Origin: Polynucleobacter sp. AM-25C3
GTDB lineage: Bacteria > Pseudomonadota > Gammaproteobacteria > Burkholderiales > Burkholderiaceae
Assembly (NCBI RefSeq): GCF_018882335.1
Contig: NZ_JACVOS010000003.1
Span: forward strand, 62,001-126,000
Direction of reading: 5' to 3'
DNA length: 64,000 nt
Every line of letters starts with the position of its first letter. Position 1 is the stretch's first letter. The notes under the pieces are model-generated. The model searched no databases. It had not been told where the DNA came from and saw only the letters and a list, made by a program, of their open reading frames with translations. Both the position numbers and the translations under genes were made by a program. Of the stretch, positions 35,632 to 48,320 are shown piece by piece.

Positions 35632-35676
35632 TGGTGCGCCCGGCAGGAATCGAACCTGCGACCCTTGGCTTCGGAG
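35632..35676 (-). repeat. attR: tRNA-borne attachment site
   Basis: The 30 bases at 35632-35661 repeat 4994-5023 exactly. A further nine (35668-35676) match after a six-base segment that is absent on the left. The site lies inside the intact tRNA-Arg gene. Confidence 0.88.
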
Positions 35677-35707
35677 GCCAATACTCTATCCACTGAGCTA
35701 CGGGCGC
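35632..35707 (-). tRNA. tRNA-Arg (anticodon CCG)
   Basis: This is a complete 76-base cloverleaf with encoded CCA: acceptor GCGCCCG pairs with CGGGCGC, the anticodon loop is CTCCGAA, and the T arm is GGTTCGATTCC. It is the island's integration target, and the gene is restored by the element. Confidence 0.95.
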
Positions 35708-35813
35708 CAGCAGGAAAATCGGTAACTTAGCTATTGTAAGTGCCTATATCCCCCCAGTCTCGTTATAATCACGGCAAAGTAACCTCTAAAACCCGTCAAA
35801 CGATAAAAGTCCT

Positions 35814-36038
35814 ATGAGCGAAGCGCACGGCAGCCTAATTAAGTCCCCCAAGCAACTGATCATCATGGTGTTTCTCAGCTTTTTTGTGCCCCTGATCATC
35901 ATTTTGTTATTAATGGTATTTGTAAACAATGGCAAACGCACAGATGCCGAAGCATCTGCTGAGCAGCTGATTAAGCCGGTGGCTCAACTAAATGTTCAAG
36001 AAGCTCCTGCACCAAGCGACGCGCAAGCAGCTAAGTAA
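35814..36038 (+). CDS. Cytochrome c5-type membrane anchor without haem domain
   Basis: The product has 74 residues. The start MSEAHGSLIKSPKQLI and the following single membrane span match from memory the N-terminus of betaproteobacterial cytochrome c5-like proteins, which continue into a CxxCH domain. Here the frame stops in the Ala/Pro linker. No haem motif follows before the terminator at 36056. It may be a truncated remnant or a small membrane protein in its own right. A TATAAT at 35764 could be its -10 box. Confidence 0.6.
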   Translation: MSEAHGSLIKSPKQLIIMVFLSFFVPLIIILLLMVFVNNGKRTDAEASAEQLIKPVAQLNVQEAPAPSDAQAAK

Positions 36039-36055
36039 TTATTTGGCGCAATTTT

Positions 36056-36080
36056 AAAGCTGGCTATATGCCAGCTTTTC
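36056..36080. terminator. Bidirectional rho-independent terminator
   Basis: AAAGCTGGC and GCCAGCTTT form a perfect nine-pair stem around a TATAT loop, with T-rich flanks on both sides. It separates the convergent small membrane gene and rsmI. Confidence 0.8.
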
Positions 36081-36082
36081 TA

Positions 36083-36985
36083 TTACTCCTCGTTTTGACC
36101 TTTTGCATCCAGCGCTACTTGGTAGGCCTCTTTTTTACTGAGTCCAAGAGTTTGTGCGAGCACGGCAGCAATCTCTTTACTGCCTAGGTATGGGCTTAAG
36201 GCATTGGCCCACAGTAAAAGTGATGAATGCTCTGGTGCCTCATCTGCACTAGCTTGGCGACCTGCTACCAAGATAATAAATTCACCTTTGAGGCTCTCTG
36301 CGTTCTCAAGCCACTCCGGAATATCTGCGGCAGCGAGCGTAACCAGCTGCTCGAATTTTTTAGTAAGCTCCCTACCTACCAGGACTTGTCGCTCGGGCTC
36401 TAGTTCTTTGCTAAGCGTTGTGAGCGTCTCCCTTATTTGATGCGGGGATTCAAAAAAGATGCTCGTTTTTGAATTACTTCGAATATCTTGAGTCAGTGCG
36501 CTACGCTCTTTAGCCTTGTTTGGCCAAAAGCCTAGAAATTGAAAGCGCCCCTCTGAGGGCAGCATGACTGAGCCGCTAGCAGAAATAGCAGATGACACTG
36601 CGCTAGCGCCAGGAATAGGAATAATCCGAAAGCCCGCCTTTTGAACAGCATTAACCAGTCGCGCCCCTGGATCAGAAACACCTGGAGTACCTGCATCGGA
36701 GATATAGGCCCAGCGCTCATTTTGGGAAAGGTGCTGAATCACGGTTTGTGCGCCAGCAATTTCATTGTGCTCATGCAGGGCTAGGCATTTCTTATGAATT
36801 CCAAAATGCTGGAGCAGGGGCGCACTATGTCTTGTATCTTCACAGGCGATACCATCTACGGAATTGAGGATATGCAGCGCGCGCAAAGTGATATCCCCCA
36901 GATTGCCGATTGGTGTGGCAACCATATATAGCGCCCCAGCCGGCAAATCCTGTTGTTTTAAAAAGTCGAACGTACTTAATTCCAT
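36083..36985 (-). CDS. rsmI: 16S rRNA 2'-O-ribose C1402 methyltransferase RsmI
   Basis: RsmI methylates the ribose of C1402 in the decoding centre. The product has 300 residues from ATG 36985. Family motifs are YMVATPIGNLGDIT, ACEDTRHS, YISDAGTPGVSDPG and IPGASAV, then FFESPHQIRETL. The reading frame stays open 77 codons further upstream, but that stretch has no family similarity and runs across the start of the divergent diaA-like gene. Confidence 0.95.
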   Translation of the reverse strand: MELSTFDFLKQQDLPAGALYMVATPIGNLGDITLRALHILNSVDGIACEDTRHSAPLLQHFGIHKKCLALHEHNEIAGAQTVIQHLSQNERWAYISDAGTPGVSDPGARLVNAVQKAGFRIIPIPGASAVSSAISASGSVMLPSEGRFQFLGFWPNKAKERSALTQDIRSNSKTSIFFESPHQIRETLTTLSKELEPERQVLVGRELTKKFEQLVTLAAADIPEWLENAESLKGEFIILVAGRQASADEAPEHSSLLLWANALSPYLGSKEIAAVLAQTLGLSKKEAYQVALDAKGQNEE

Positions 36986-37092
36986 GGGGAAGTCTTTTGC
37001 AGCAGAAGTATGAATAAGTAAGAGGATACGACCCTTTTGAGTAATTCGGTCCCCGGAGCATATTTCTCTATGCTTTGGCGCATAATATTGCG

Positions 37093-37695
37093 ATGGATAA
37101 AGATACCCTCGAACGTTTGCGCGCTCGCGCATCCCAACATTTTTTAGACAGCATTGCTGTAAAGCAAGAGGCTGAAAAAATGCTTCCTGAGCAAGTTGCT
37201 CGCGGCATAGTTGCAATGACAGACTGCCTGCGCGCCGGCGGAAAAGTGATGGCTTGCGGTAATGGTGGATCTGCTGCAGATGCGCAACATTTTGCCGCCG
37301 AACTTATTGGCCGATTTGAAAGAGAGCGTCAAGAGTTAGCGGCGATTGCTTTGACAACGGATACATCAATCTTGACAGCAGTAGGCAACGACTACAGTTA
37401 TGACGAGATCTTTAGCAAGCAAGTGCGCGGCCTTGGAAAAAAAGGCGATATCCTGATTGGCATCTCCACTTCGGGAAATTCAAAAAACGTAGTGAAGGCA
37501 ATTGAGGCTGCAAAAAAGATGGGCATTAAAATTATTGCCCTTACTGGTAACGGTGGTGGAAAGATTGCAAGCCTCTTAGATGTGGATGACATTCACCTGT
37601 GTGCACCCTCCACCCGCACTGCTCGAATTCAAGAAACACATTTAGTTTTGCTCCACGCCCTATGTGATGGTGTGGATCATTTGCTACTCGATTAA
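37093..37695 (+). CDS. diaA: SIS-domain protein, DiaA/GmhA type
   Basis: The product has 200 residues from ATG 37093, forming one SIS domain: CGNGGSAADAQHFAAELIGRF, STSGNS and TGNGGG mark the sugar-phosphate loops. DiaA binds DnaA and promotes initiation; GmhA isomerises sedoheptulose 7-phosphate. Both keep this fold. The position, divergent from rsmI and before a BON lipoprotein, mirrors the Escherichia coli rsmI...diaA-dolP order and favours DiaA. Catalytic-type Glu (AAEL) and His (QETH) of GmhA are also present, so either activity is possible. lpoA and yraN, present in E. coli between these genes, are absent. Confidence 0.75.
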   Translation: MDKDTLERLRARASQHFLDSIAVKQEAEKMLPEQVARGIVAMTDCLRAGGKVMACGNGGSAADAQHFAAELIGRFERERQELAAIALTTDTSILTAVGNDYSYDEIFSKQVRGLGKKGDILIGISTSGNSKNVVKAIEAAKKMGIKIIALTGNGGGKIASLLDVDDIHLCAPSTRTARIQETHLVLLHALCDGVDHLLLD

Positions 37696-37722
37696 TCCAT
37701 TCCCCAATTAGAAAGTTCCCAC

Positions 37723-38370
37723 ATGCGAAATACATTCACCATCCGATTGTTTGCTGCAGTTGTGATGGCATCGTTCTTATCGGGCTGCGGAGTATTGGCT
37801 GTTGGTGGTGTGGCTGCTGGCGCAAGTGTGATGGCTGATCGACGTCCACCAGCGGTGCAGGCAATCGATAAAGGTATTGACCTAGAGGTAGAGAATGCTT
37901 TGGATAAGAAGTTTGGAGATAGCGCGCATATTAATGTGAGCTCCTTTAATCAAAAAGTATTGTTAACTGGTGAAGTGAAGGATGTCGGTATTAAAGAGCA
38001 GGCTGGTACATATGCAAAAGCAAATAAGAATGTTCGTTCAGTGTTTAATGAATTGATTGTTGGGCCCAACAGTACTTATACCGCACGTGCCAATGATTCT
38101 TATCTCGAATCTAAAATTAAAACCCAAATGATTTTCACGGACAAGTTGCCATCGAATTCCATGGCAATTGTTGCTGAAGGTAACAGCATTTATTTGATGG
38201 GCATTCTGACGCAGAATGAGGCGGAGATGGCTAAGAAAATAGCAAGCAATACCAACGGCGTGAAAGATGTCTACGCTTACTTTGATATTATTTCTGAAGC
38301 AGAAAAAGTGCGCCTAGAAAAACAAGGGAAGGCAGACGAGTCTCAACCTAATTCAACGCCAAAACAATAA
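37723..38370 (+). CDS. dolP: BON-domain outer-membrane lipoprotein (DolP/YraP-like)
   Basis: The product has 215 residues. A lipoprotein signal ends in LSGC (C22), followed by two BON domains (about residues 45-115 and 125-195) with the VKDVGIKEQA and NEAEMAKKIA helices. DolP-like proteins bind anionic phospholipid at division sites and support outer-membrane integrity. It follows diaA by 27 bases, as in E. coli, and precedes a cytochrome c gene by 23. Confidence 0.85.
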   Translation: MRNTFTIRLFAAVVMASFLSGCGVLAVGGVAAGASVMADRRPPAVQAIDKGIDLEVENALDKKFGDSAHINVSSFNQKVLLTGEVKDVGIKEQAGTYAKANKNVRSVFNELIVGPNSTYTARANDSYLESKIKTQMIFTDKLPSNSMAIVAEGNSIYLMGILTQNEAEMAKKIASNTNGVKDVYAYFDIISEAEKVRLEKQGKADESQPNSTPKQ

Positions 38371-38393
38371 GATGATTTGAGTGGGGATAAGCA

Positions 38394-38747
38394 ATGAATT
38401 TCTTGAGGCGATATTCGAAATATATTTTCCTTGCCGCCCTCCTCTTGCTTTGCTCCTTGAATTCACAAGCATCTACTGATGATGCAAAGGCGATGGCACT
38501 CGCAAAACAAAATGCTTGCTTAGGATGTCATGCAGTAGACAAAAAAATTGTTGGCCCAAGCTTCCAATCAGTTGCCAAGAAATATGCAAAGGATCCTAAT
38601 GCGAAAGCTTTTTTAAAAAACAAAATTCTGAAAGGTGGCTCTGGATCTTGGGGTGTTGTGCCAATGCCAGCTAGCGCGAAGTTAAGTGATGCGGATGTAT
38701 CTTTGTTGGCTGGCTGGATATTGCGCGGGGCACCAAGCCCGAATTAA
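38394..38747 (+). CDS. Class I cytochrome c
   Basis: The product has 117 residues. A signal peptide (residues 1-26, ending SQA) is followed by one haem site CLGCH and a later VPMPA loop that supplies the Met ligand. The size suits a periplasmic cytochrome c-551/c552-type electron carrier. It overlaps the convergent acetyltransferase gene by four bases and is co-directional with the BON gene. Confidence 0.9.
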   Translation: MNFLRRYSKYIFLAALLLLCSLNSQASTDDAKAMALAKQNACLGCHAVDKKIVGPSFQSVAKKYAKDPNAKAFLKNKILKGGSGSWGVVPMPASAKLSDADVSLLAGWILRGAPSPN

Positions 38748-39403
38748 ATCGGACGGGCGACCGATTTGCCTAGAAACCAAGACCAAGCTTTATTTGAGCG
38801 TTTGAAGTTCGCTTTAAGGACGTAATCAAAATTTGCCCATTGCGCATTGGCAGCCTCTTCAACGATCGAGCTAGGATTTGCTGGGGGTAATTTCAAATAC
38901 GCATCCGCATCACCGTAGGCATATTCAACACGCATACCCGCCTTCTGAGCTAGGCGCATCATGGCCCTGTTGTTTGCTAGGCAATGTACAAATAAATTTT
39001 CGATACGTGTATTGCGGGAATGAACCGAGGCGCGTGCTAATAAAGCGGTGCCTATGCCCTGCCCCCGACCACTAGGGAGCACTGACACGCCAAACTCAGC
39101 AGACTGTGCTTGGCCTTTGATTTTCGGTAAATAGGCCAAATGCGCCATACCAATAAGCTTGAGTTGTGAATCAAAGCTACCGAAAACAGTATCTCTATTG
39201 AAGTTTAGCCGCTCAACATAGTGTTGAATCACCTCATCGGGCGTCTGTGTGCCGAAGCGAAGTCGGCGATCCTCGTCATTTAATAGCAAAAGATGGCGCA
39301 GAATTTCATCTCGATGACCAGCATGTAGTTCGCGAACAGGAACTACTAAGCCCGCCGCATGTGGCTTGCTGGGTAAGTGATTGTTTGCTAATTTATTGTG
39401 CAT
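38744..39403 (-). CDS. GNAT-family N-acetyltransferase
   Basis: The product has 219 residues. The acetyl-CoA loop is seen as LPSGRGQGIGTALLARA (about residues 113-129). Preceding beta-strands with LIGMAHLAYLP and following NLFVHCLANNRAMMRLAQKAGM complete the GNAT core. An N-terminal REL...LNDEDRRLRFG segment is typical of Pat-like acyltransferase domains. The substrate is unknown. Its 3' end overlaps the cytochrome gene. Confidence 0.88.
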   Translation of the reverse strand: MHNKLANNHLPSKPHAAGLVVPVRELHAGHRDEILRHLLLLNDEDRRLRFGTQTPDEVIQHYVERLNFNRDTVFGSFDSQLKLIGMAHLAYLPKIKGQAQSAEFGVSVLPSGRGQGIGTALLARASVHSRNTRIENLFVHCLANNRAMMRLAQKAGMRVEYAYGDADAYLKLPPANPSSIVEEAANAQWANFDYVLKANFKRSNKAWSWFLGKSVARPI

Positions 39404-39553
39404 AGCAATATATTAACAGAAACTATCAGAATTAATAGGGTTTTCCCTAGGTTTATGCATAAAGGGGGAAGAAAAGCAACAAATCGCTATTAAAAGGGCT
39501 TGGCTACCCCTGCATTTACCCTTGTATCCATAAAAACCCTATATTATTTAAAA

Positions 39554-39575
39554 AGATTGAAAATATTTTCAATCT
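39554..39575. promoter_or_regulatory. Perfect 22-bp palindrome upstream of the rRNA promoter
   Basis: AGATTGAAAAT and its exact complement ATTTTCAATCT abut with no spacer, about 80 bases before the rRNA -35 box. It could be a factor-binding site or a transcription-stop hairpin. The stretch from 39404 to the 16S gene otherwise holds only the promoter and leader. Confidence 0.45.
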
Positions 39576-39655
39576 CTACCCCATTGTTTATAAAGGGATT
39601 ATTTTGAATGTGAGAAAAAATATCGCTTATTTATAGAAAAAGACTACGAAAGGTG

Positions 39656-39684
39656 TTGACAGACCCAAATGAGTAGGATAAAGT
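39656..39684 (+). promoter_or_regulatory. rRNA operon promoter
   Basis: TTGACA (39656-39661), a 17-base spacer and TAAAGT (39679-39684). A boxA-like CTCTTTAAAAA lies in the leader at about 39732, as in the 16S-23S spacer at about 41730, consistent with rrn antitermination. Confidence 0.6.
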
Positions 39685-39894
39685 CTCATCTCTCTGCTGA
39701 ATGTTTTTAAGAAATACGAAACAAGTCAGCCCTCTTTAAAAATTAGTCAACCGATAATTGTGGGTACTAAGTGAAAGCATCAAGTCCTTCGGGACAGATG
39801 TAAATAAATAGTACTCATAGACAGTAAAAAGATTTGGTTTTATTACCAAGTCAATTTCTTGAATGAGTGCGACGATCCGCAAGGATCACAGGAA

Positions 39895-41432
<1,538 letters not shown>

Positions 41433-41487
41433 GAGAAAGATGCTGGAGCTCTAGTGCCCACACTTATCGGTTGACAATAAAAGCCAC

Positions 41488-41564
41488 GGGTCTGTAGCTC
41501 AGCTGGTTAGAGCACTGTGTTGATAACGCAGGGGTCGTAGGTTCAAGTCCTACCAGACCCACCA
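41488..41564 (+). tRNA. tRNA-Ile (anticodon GAT)
   Basis: A 77-base cloverleaf with encoded CCA in the 16S-23S spacer; anticodon loop TTGATAA, T arm GGTTCAAGTCC. Confidence 0.97.
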
Positions 41565-41594
41565 CCAGCCAGAAACAAGACTTAGTGGGACGTT

Positions 41595-41670
41595 GGGGGA
41601 TTAGCTCAGCTGGGAGAGCACCTGCTTTGCAAGCAGGGGGTCGTCGGTTCGATCCCGTCATCCTCCACCA
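41595..41670 (+). tRNA. tRNA-Ala (anticodon TGC)
   Basis: A 76-base cloverleaf with encoded CCA in the 16S-23S spacer; anticodon loop TTTGCAA. The Ile-Ala pair is the usual spacer content. Confidence 0.97.
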
Positions 41671-41739
41671 TCATCTAAATGTCAAAACTAAGCGAACATT
41701 TAATCGTTTAGTTTTGCCATTTATGGCTGTTCTTTAAAA

Positions 41740-41798
41740 ATTTGAGTAAGCAAAGTGTCAAATGTTTCTTTGAGAGGACATTTGACAATGTAATAAGG
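41740..41798 (+). other. Pre-23S processing stem, 5' half
   Basis: ATTTGAGTAAGCA (41740-41752) and ATGTAATAAGG (41788-41798) are exactly complementary to 44868-44880 and 44858-44868 after the 23S gene. Between them TGTCAAATGT/ACATTTGACA (41756-41787) makes its own hairpin. This is the long-range duplex cut by RNase III in 23S maturation. Confidence 0.75.
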
Positions 41799-41936
41799 GT
41801 AAAGATTGAATCATCAATCAGTAATACAAACGAGTTTTACCAAGTTCTTTAACAAGTACTTACAGTTTGGATTACGGCAAACATGTCAGAAGTAGAAGTA
41901 AACCTGTAACAGGTACTAGCAATGGTGCTCGTTATA

Positions 41937-44811
<2,875 letters not shown>

Positions 44812-44881
44812 ATAACCAGCACTATTGTGTTGGATGTTTGCCAGATTTAATCTGCATCCTTATTACATGCTTACTCAAATA

Positions 44882-44905
44882 GAACTGTTGATTTATCAAC
44901 AGTTC
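44882..44905 (+). other. Hairpin in 23S-5S spacer
   Basis: GAACTGTTGAT and ATCAACAGTTC form an 11-pair stem with a two-base loop, directly before the 5S gene. No U-run follows, so it is a processing rather than a termination element. It lies just after the pre-23S stem's 3' half (44858-44880). Confidence 0.6.
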
Positions 44906-44914
44906 GACCCTCTA

Positions 44915-45030
44915 CGCCCGGTGACCATAGCAAGTTGGAACCACTCCTTCCCATCCCGAACAGGACAGTGAAACGACTTTACGCCGATGATAGTGCGGAT
45001 TACCCGTGTGAAAGTAGGTAACTGCCGGGC
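44915..45030 (+). rRNA. rrf: 5S ribosomal RNA
   Basis: The gene has about 116 bases: GCCCGGTGACCATAGC at the 5' end pairs with the terminal CTGCCGGGC, and the CCATCCCGAACAGGA loop is conserved. Confidence 0.95.
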
Positions 45031-45040
45031 ACCAATGCGA

Positions 45041-45072
45041 CGCCCAGACCCTCTTAGGTCTGGGCGTTTTTA
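45041..45072 (+). terminator. rRNA operon terminator
   Basis: CGCCCAGACC and GGTCTGGGCG form a perfect ten-pair stem with a six-base loop, followed by TTTTTA. It lies ten bases after 5S. Confidence 0.9.
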
Positions 45073-45143
45073 CTTGTGCAAAGCGTTTTGAGGCTTTAAG
45101 AGATTGACAGAAACTCCATTTGGAGTCAGAATATTGGGTTCGC

Positions 45144-45228
45144 GGAGGGGTGTCCGAGCGGCTAAAGGAGGCAGACTGTAAATCTGTTGGCTATGCCTAC
45201 GTAGGTTCGAATCCTACCCCCTCCACCA
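45144..45228 (+). tRNA. tRNA-Tyr (anticodon GTA)
   Basis: An 85-base class II tRNA with a long variable arm and encoded CCA; anticodon loop CTGTAAA. First of the conserved Tyr-Gly-Thr set before tuf. Confidence 0.97.
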
Positions 45229-45233
45229 GATGT

Positions 45234-45307
45234 GCGGGATTAGTTTAATGGTAAAACAGCAGATTTCCAATCTTCGGTCAAGAGTTCGATTCTCTTATCC
45301 CGCTCCA
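45234..45307 (+). tRNA. tRNA-Gly (anticodon TCC)
   Basis: A 74-base cloverleaf with encoded CCA; anticodon loop TTTCCAA. It is five bases after tRNA-Tyr. Confidence 0.97.
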
Positions 45308-45328
45308 GTATTAACAGCATTTGTATTT

Positions 45329-45403
<75 letters not shown>

Positions 45404-45454
45404 TGGCTTAAGTTGTAAATATTTTAATTTCGTGTGTTGGTTTAAGAGTTAACT

Positions 45455-46668
45455 AAAGGCAGACAAAAAAATGGCAAAAGAAAAGTTTGAGCGGACAAAA
45501 CCGCACGTAAACGTTGGCACCATTGGTCACGTTGACCACGGTAAAACCACATTGACAGCAGCTATTGCTACTGTGCTCTCTAAGCAATTTGGCGGCGAAG
45601 CTAAAGCATACGATCAGATCGATGCTGCTCCAGAAGAAAAAGCACGCGGTATTACGATTAATACAGCACACGTTGAGTATGAGACAGCAAATCGTCACTA
45701 CGCACACGTGGATTGCCCAGGACATGCTGACTACGTCAAGAACATGATTACTGGTGCTGCCCAAATGGACGGCGCTATTTTGGTTTGCTCTGCAGCTGAC
45801 GGCCCAATGCCACAAACTCGTGAGCACATCCTCTTGGCACGCCAAGTAGGTGTTCCATACATCATCGTATTTTTGAACAAATGCGACATGGTTGACGATG
45901 CTGAGTTGTTAGAACTCGTAGAAATGGAAGTTCGTGAGCTTTTATCGAAGTACGACTTCCCAGGCGATGACACTCCAATCATTCATGGTTCTGCTAAGTT
46001 AGCCCTTGAAGGCGACGAAGGCCCATTGGGTAAAGAAGCCATCATGAAATTGGCTGATGCCTTAGATACTTATATCCCAACTCCAGAGCGTGCTATTGAT
46101 GGTGCGTTCTTGATGCCAGTAGAAGATGTGTTCTCAATCTCTGGTCGCGGTACTGTTGTTACAGGCCGTATCGAGCGCGGTATTGTTAAAGTAGGTGAAG
46201 AGATCGAAGTAATCGGTATCAAGCCAACCATCAAGACTACTTGTACTGGTGTTGAAATGTTCCGCAAATTGCTCGACCAAGGTCAAGCAGGCGATAACGT
46301 GGGTATCTTGTTACGCGGCACAAAACGTGAAGAAGTTGAGCGCGGCCAAGTATTGGCTAAGCCAGGTTCAATCACCCCACATACTCACTTTACAGCCGAG
46401 GTTTATATCTTGGGTAAAGACGAAGGTGGTCGTCATACACCATTCTTTAACAACTATCGTCCACAGTTTTACTTCCGTACTACGGACGTAACTGGTTCAA
46501 TCGAGTTGCCAAAAGACAAAGAAATGGTTATGCCTGGTGATAACGTCACAATTACCGTCAAACTCATCGCTCCAATCGCGATGGAAGAAGGTTTACGTTT
46601 TGCGATCCGTGAAGGTGGCCGTACTGTTGGCGCCGGCGTGGTTGCAAAGATTTTGGCTTAATAGTTTT
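45455..46668 (+). repeat. Long direct repeat spanning tuf, copy 1
   Basis: Compared by eye, this stretch of about 1214 bases matches 62286-63499, from 16 bases before the tuf start to seven after the stop, and diverges on both sides. This is the usual footprint of gene conversion between tuf genes. Confidence 0.85.
45471..46661 (+). CDS. tuf: Elongation factor Tu, copy 1
   Basis: EF-Tu delivers aminoacyl-tRNA to the ribosome with GTP. The product has 396 residues: G1 GHVDHGKT (from G19), the RGITI effector loop, DCPGH and NKCD, then the two beta-barrel domains ending VVAKILA. It is identical in protein to the second copy at 62302. The position after tRNA-Tyr-Gly-Thr and before tRNA-Trp-secE-nusG corresponds to E. 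coli tufB. Confidence 0.98.
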   Translation: MAKEKFERTKPHVNVGTIGHVDHGKTTLTAAIATVLSKQFGGEAKAYDQIDAAPEEKARGITINTAHVEYETANRHYAHVDCPGHADYVKNMITGAAQMDGAILVCSAADGPMPQTREHILLARQVGVPYIIVFLNKCDMVDDAELLELVEMEVRELLSKYDFPGDDTPIIHGSAKLALEGDEGPLGKEAIMKLADALDTYIPTPERAIDGAFLMPVEDVFSISGRGTVVTGRIERGIVKVGEEIEVIGIKPTIKTTCTGVEMFRKLLDQGQAGDNVGILLRGTKREEVERGQVLAKPGSITPHTHFTAEVYILGKDEGGRHTPFFNNYRPQFYFRTTDVTGSIELPKDKEMVMPGDNVTITVKLIAPIAMEEGLRFAIREGGRTVGAGVVAKILA

Positions 46669-46675
46669 TTAATAA

Positions 46676-46751
46676 AGGGGTGTAGCTCAATTGGCAGAGC
46701 GTTGGTCTCCAAAACCAAAGGTTGGGGGTTCGATGCCCTCCGCCCCTGCCA
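46676..46751 (+). tRNA. tRNA-Trp (anticodon CCA)
   Basis: A 76-base cloverleaf with encoded CCA; anticodon loop CTCCAAA. It lies between tuf and secE, the conserved position in proteobacteria. Confidence 0.97.
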
Positions 46752-46771
46752 CGATTTGAACTGAAAGTAAT

Positions 46772-47149
46772 ATGTCTCAACATACAGCAAGTCACTCTGA
46801 AGAAAAGAGCAGCTGGGTCTCCGGACTCGCTGCTTTAATCGTCGTTGCAGCGTTAGTTCTTTACTACACGCTGGCGGACCAATCTATATTGATCCGATTG
46901 GCTGTTTTGTTTGGCGGTATTGCTGCTGCAGTTTTAATTGTGGCCATGTCACCGGATGGGCGTCGTTTCATCGCCTATGCAAAAGATTCTTGGTATGAAG
47001 TAAAAAAGGTTGTTTGGCCAACTCGTAAAGAGACTACCCAAATGACTCTAGTCGTATTTGGCTTTGTTCTGATCATGTCCCTGTTTTTGTGGATGGCGGA
47101 CAAATTAATTGAATGGCTAGTTTTTTCAGTCTTTCTAGGCTGGAAGTGA
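46772..47149 (+). CDS. secE: Preprotein translocase subunit SecE
   Basis: SecE clamps SecY in the Sec translocon. The product has 125 residues with three hydrophobic spans (about residues 15-35, 40-60 and 95-120) and the conserved amphipathic segment SWYEVKKVVWPTRKET before the last span. The length matches the three-span SecE of E. coli. nusG follows after ten bases. Confidence 0.96.
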   Translation: MSQHTASHSEEKSSWVSGLAALIVVAALVLYYTLADQSILIRLAVLFGGIAAAVLIVAMSPDGRRFIAYAKDSWYEVKKVVWPTRKETTQMTLVVFGFVLIMSLFLWMADKLIEWLVFSVFLGWK

Positions 47150-47158
47150 GTAAGAAAA

Positions 47159-47731
47159 ATGATTGATACTGAATTGGTCTCAAATCCACAGGCTACCGGC
47201 AATATGCGCTGGTACGTGATTCATGCTTATTCAGGCATGGAAAAAAGCGTTAAACGAGGCTTAGAAGAGCGTATTGCACGCTCTGGCATGCCAGAAAAAT
47301 TTGGCCGCATTTTGGTTCCTTCCGAAGAGGTGGTAGAAATAAAATCTGGCACTAAATCAGTATCAGAGCGCCGTTTCTTCCCAGGCTATGTCCTGATTGA
47401 GATGGAAATGACGGATGAAAGCTGGCATTTGGTGAAAAACACGCCAAAAGTGACCGGATTTGTTGGTGGCGTCAGAAACCGCCCAAGCCCGATTTCAACA
47501 GCAGAAGTATCCAAAATCATGGATCAGATGCAGGCTGGTGTAGATAAGCCTAAGCCTAAGACTCTATTTGAGGTTGGTGAGATTGTGCGCGTTAAGGAAG
47601 GCCCATTTGTGGACTTCAACGGCAATATTGAAGAAGTCAATTATGAGAAGTCAAGATTGCGCGTTTCTGTTACAATCTTTGGCCGCGGTACCCCAGTTGA
47701 GCTGGAGTTCGGCCAAGTAGAAAAGATGTAA
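47159..47731 (+). CDS. nusG: Transcription termination/antitermination factor NusG
   Basis: NusG links RNA polymerase to Rho or ribosomal S10. The product has 190 residues: an NGN domain ([16 protein letters not shown], then [12 protein letters not shown]) and a C-terminal KOW domain ([16 protein letters not shown], then [14 protein letters not shown]). A short N-terminal extension of 15 residues precedes the domain. It is co-transcribed with secE. Confidence 0.97.
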   Translation: MIDTELVSNPQATGNMRWYVIHAYSGMEKSVKRGLEERIARSGMPEKFGRILVPSEEVVEIKSGTKSVSERRFFPGYVLIEMEMTDESWHLVKNTPKVTGFVGGVRNRPSPISTAEVSKIMDQMQAGVDKPKPKTLFEVGEIVRVKEGPFVDFNGNIEEVNYEKSRLRVSVTIFGRGTPVELEFGQVEKM

Positions 47732-47735
47732 AAAT

Positions 47736-47755
47736 ACCCTTTTTAAAGGGGTTTT
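47736..47755 (+). terminator. Weak terminator-like hairpin after nusG
   Basis: CCCTTT and AAAGGG pair around two bases and are followed by GTTTT. The remaining 130 bases to rplK form the L11 leader and hold no gene. Confidence 0.5.
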
Positions 47756-47886
47756 GTAGCAAAAAGTAGTGGTTTTAAGTGGTTAGCAATAACCGAGGAG
47801 CGGATCTAGAAAGCCAAAAACTAGTGAAGCGTTTACTCAACAGCGGTCTTTCCTAATGAGGTAAGGCGCGCTTTTAGGAGCAATCA

Positions 47887-48318
47887 ATGGCAAAGAAGAT
47901 CATTGGCTTTATCAAGCTGCAGATTCCTGCAGGTAAAGCAAATCCATCACCTCCCGTAGGACCAGCATTGGGTCAACGCGGTCTCAATATTATGGAATTC
48001 TGTAAGGCGTTTAATGCTCAAACTCAGAGCATGGAACCTGGCCTTCCAATTCCAGTCGTGATTACAGCGTTTGCTGATAAGAGCTTCACTTTCATCATGA
48101 AGACGCCTCCAGCGACCATCATGATTAAGAAGGCTGCGAAGATTGAAAAAGGTTCACCACGTCCCCATACCGATAAGGTAGGAAAAATTACACGTGCTCA
48201 AGCAGAAGAAATTGCTAAAGCAAAAATGCCAGATTTGACAGCAGCCGATATGGATGCAGCTGTAAGAACAATCGCTGGTAGCGCCCGCTCCATGGGCATC
48301 ACAGTGGAAGGTCTCTAA
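47887..48318 (+). CDS. rplK: Ribosomal protein L11
   Basis: L11 of the GTPase-associated centre, 143 residues. The N-terminal domain has [20 protein letters not shown] and the C-terminal rRNA-binding domain ends in [15 protein letters not shown]. It is followed by rplA after two bases. Confidence 0.98.
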   Translation: MAKKIIGFIKLQIPAGKANPSPPVGPALGQRGLNIMEFCKAFNAQTQSMEPGLPIPVVITAFADKSFTFIMKTPPATIMIKKAAKIEKGSPRPHTDKVGKITRAQAEEIAKAKMPDLTAADMDAAVRTIAGSARSMGITVEGL

Positions 48319-48320
48319 TC

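Larger units (their letters stand above)
4994..35661. mobile_element. Genomic island integrated at tRNA-Arg(CCG)
   Basis: A 30-base direct repeat equal to the 3' end of tRNA-Arg(CCG) plus CCA occurs at 4994-5023 and again inside the intact tRNA at 35632-35661. The excisionase, integrase and an XRE regulator sit next to the tRNA at the right end, the usual tRNA-targeted island layout. A second recombinase module occupies the left end. Cargo is dominated by defence-like genes. No conjugation machinery, phage structural genes or replication gene was recognised, so it is probably mobilised by integrase plus passive transfer. Boundaries rest on the repeat alone. Confidence 0.88.

Noticed and set aside
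4994..35661. Prophage
   Set aside because: Integrase, excisionase and a repressor-like gene are present, but no terminase, capsid, portal, tail or lysis gene was recognised.
36986..37216. A 77-codon N-terminal extension of RsmI
   Set aside because: It has no family similarity and overlaps the start of the divergent SIS gene; ATG 36985 gives the standard length.
45453..45845. A 130-codon antisense frame over tuf, repeated at 62278-62676
   Set aside because: Shadow of tuf codon bias; it recurs only because the two tuf copies are identical.
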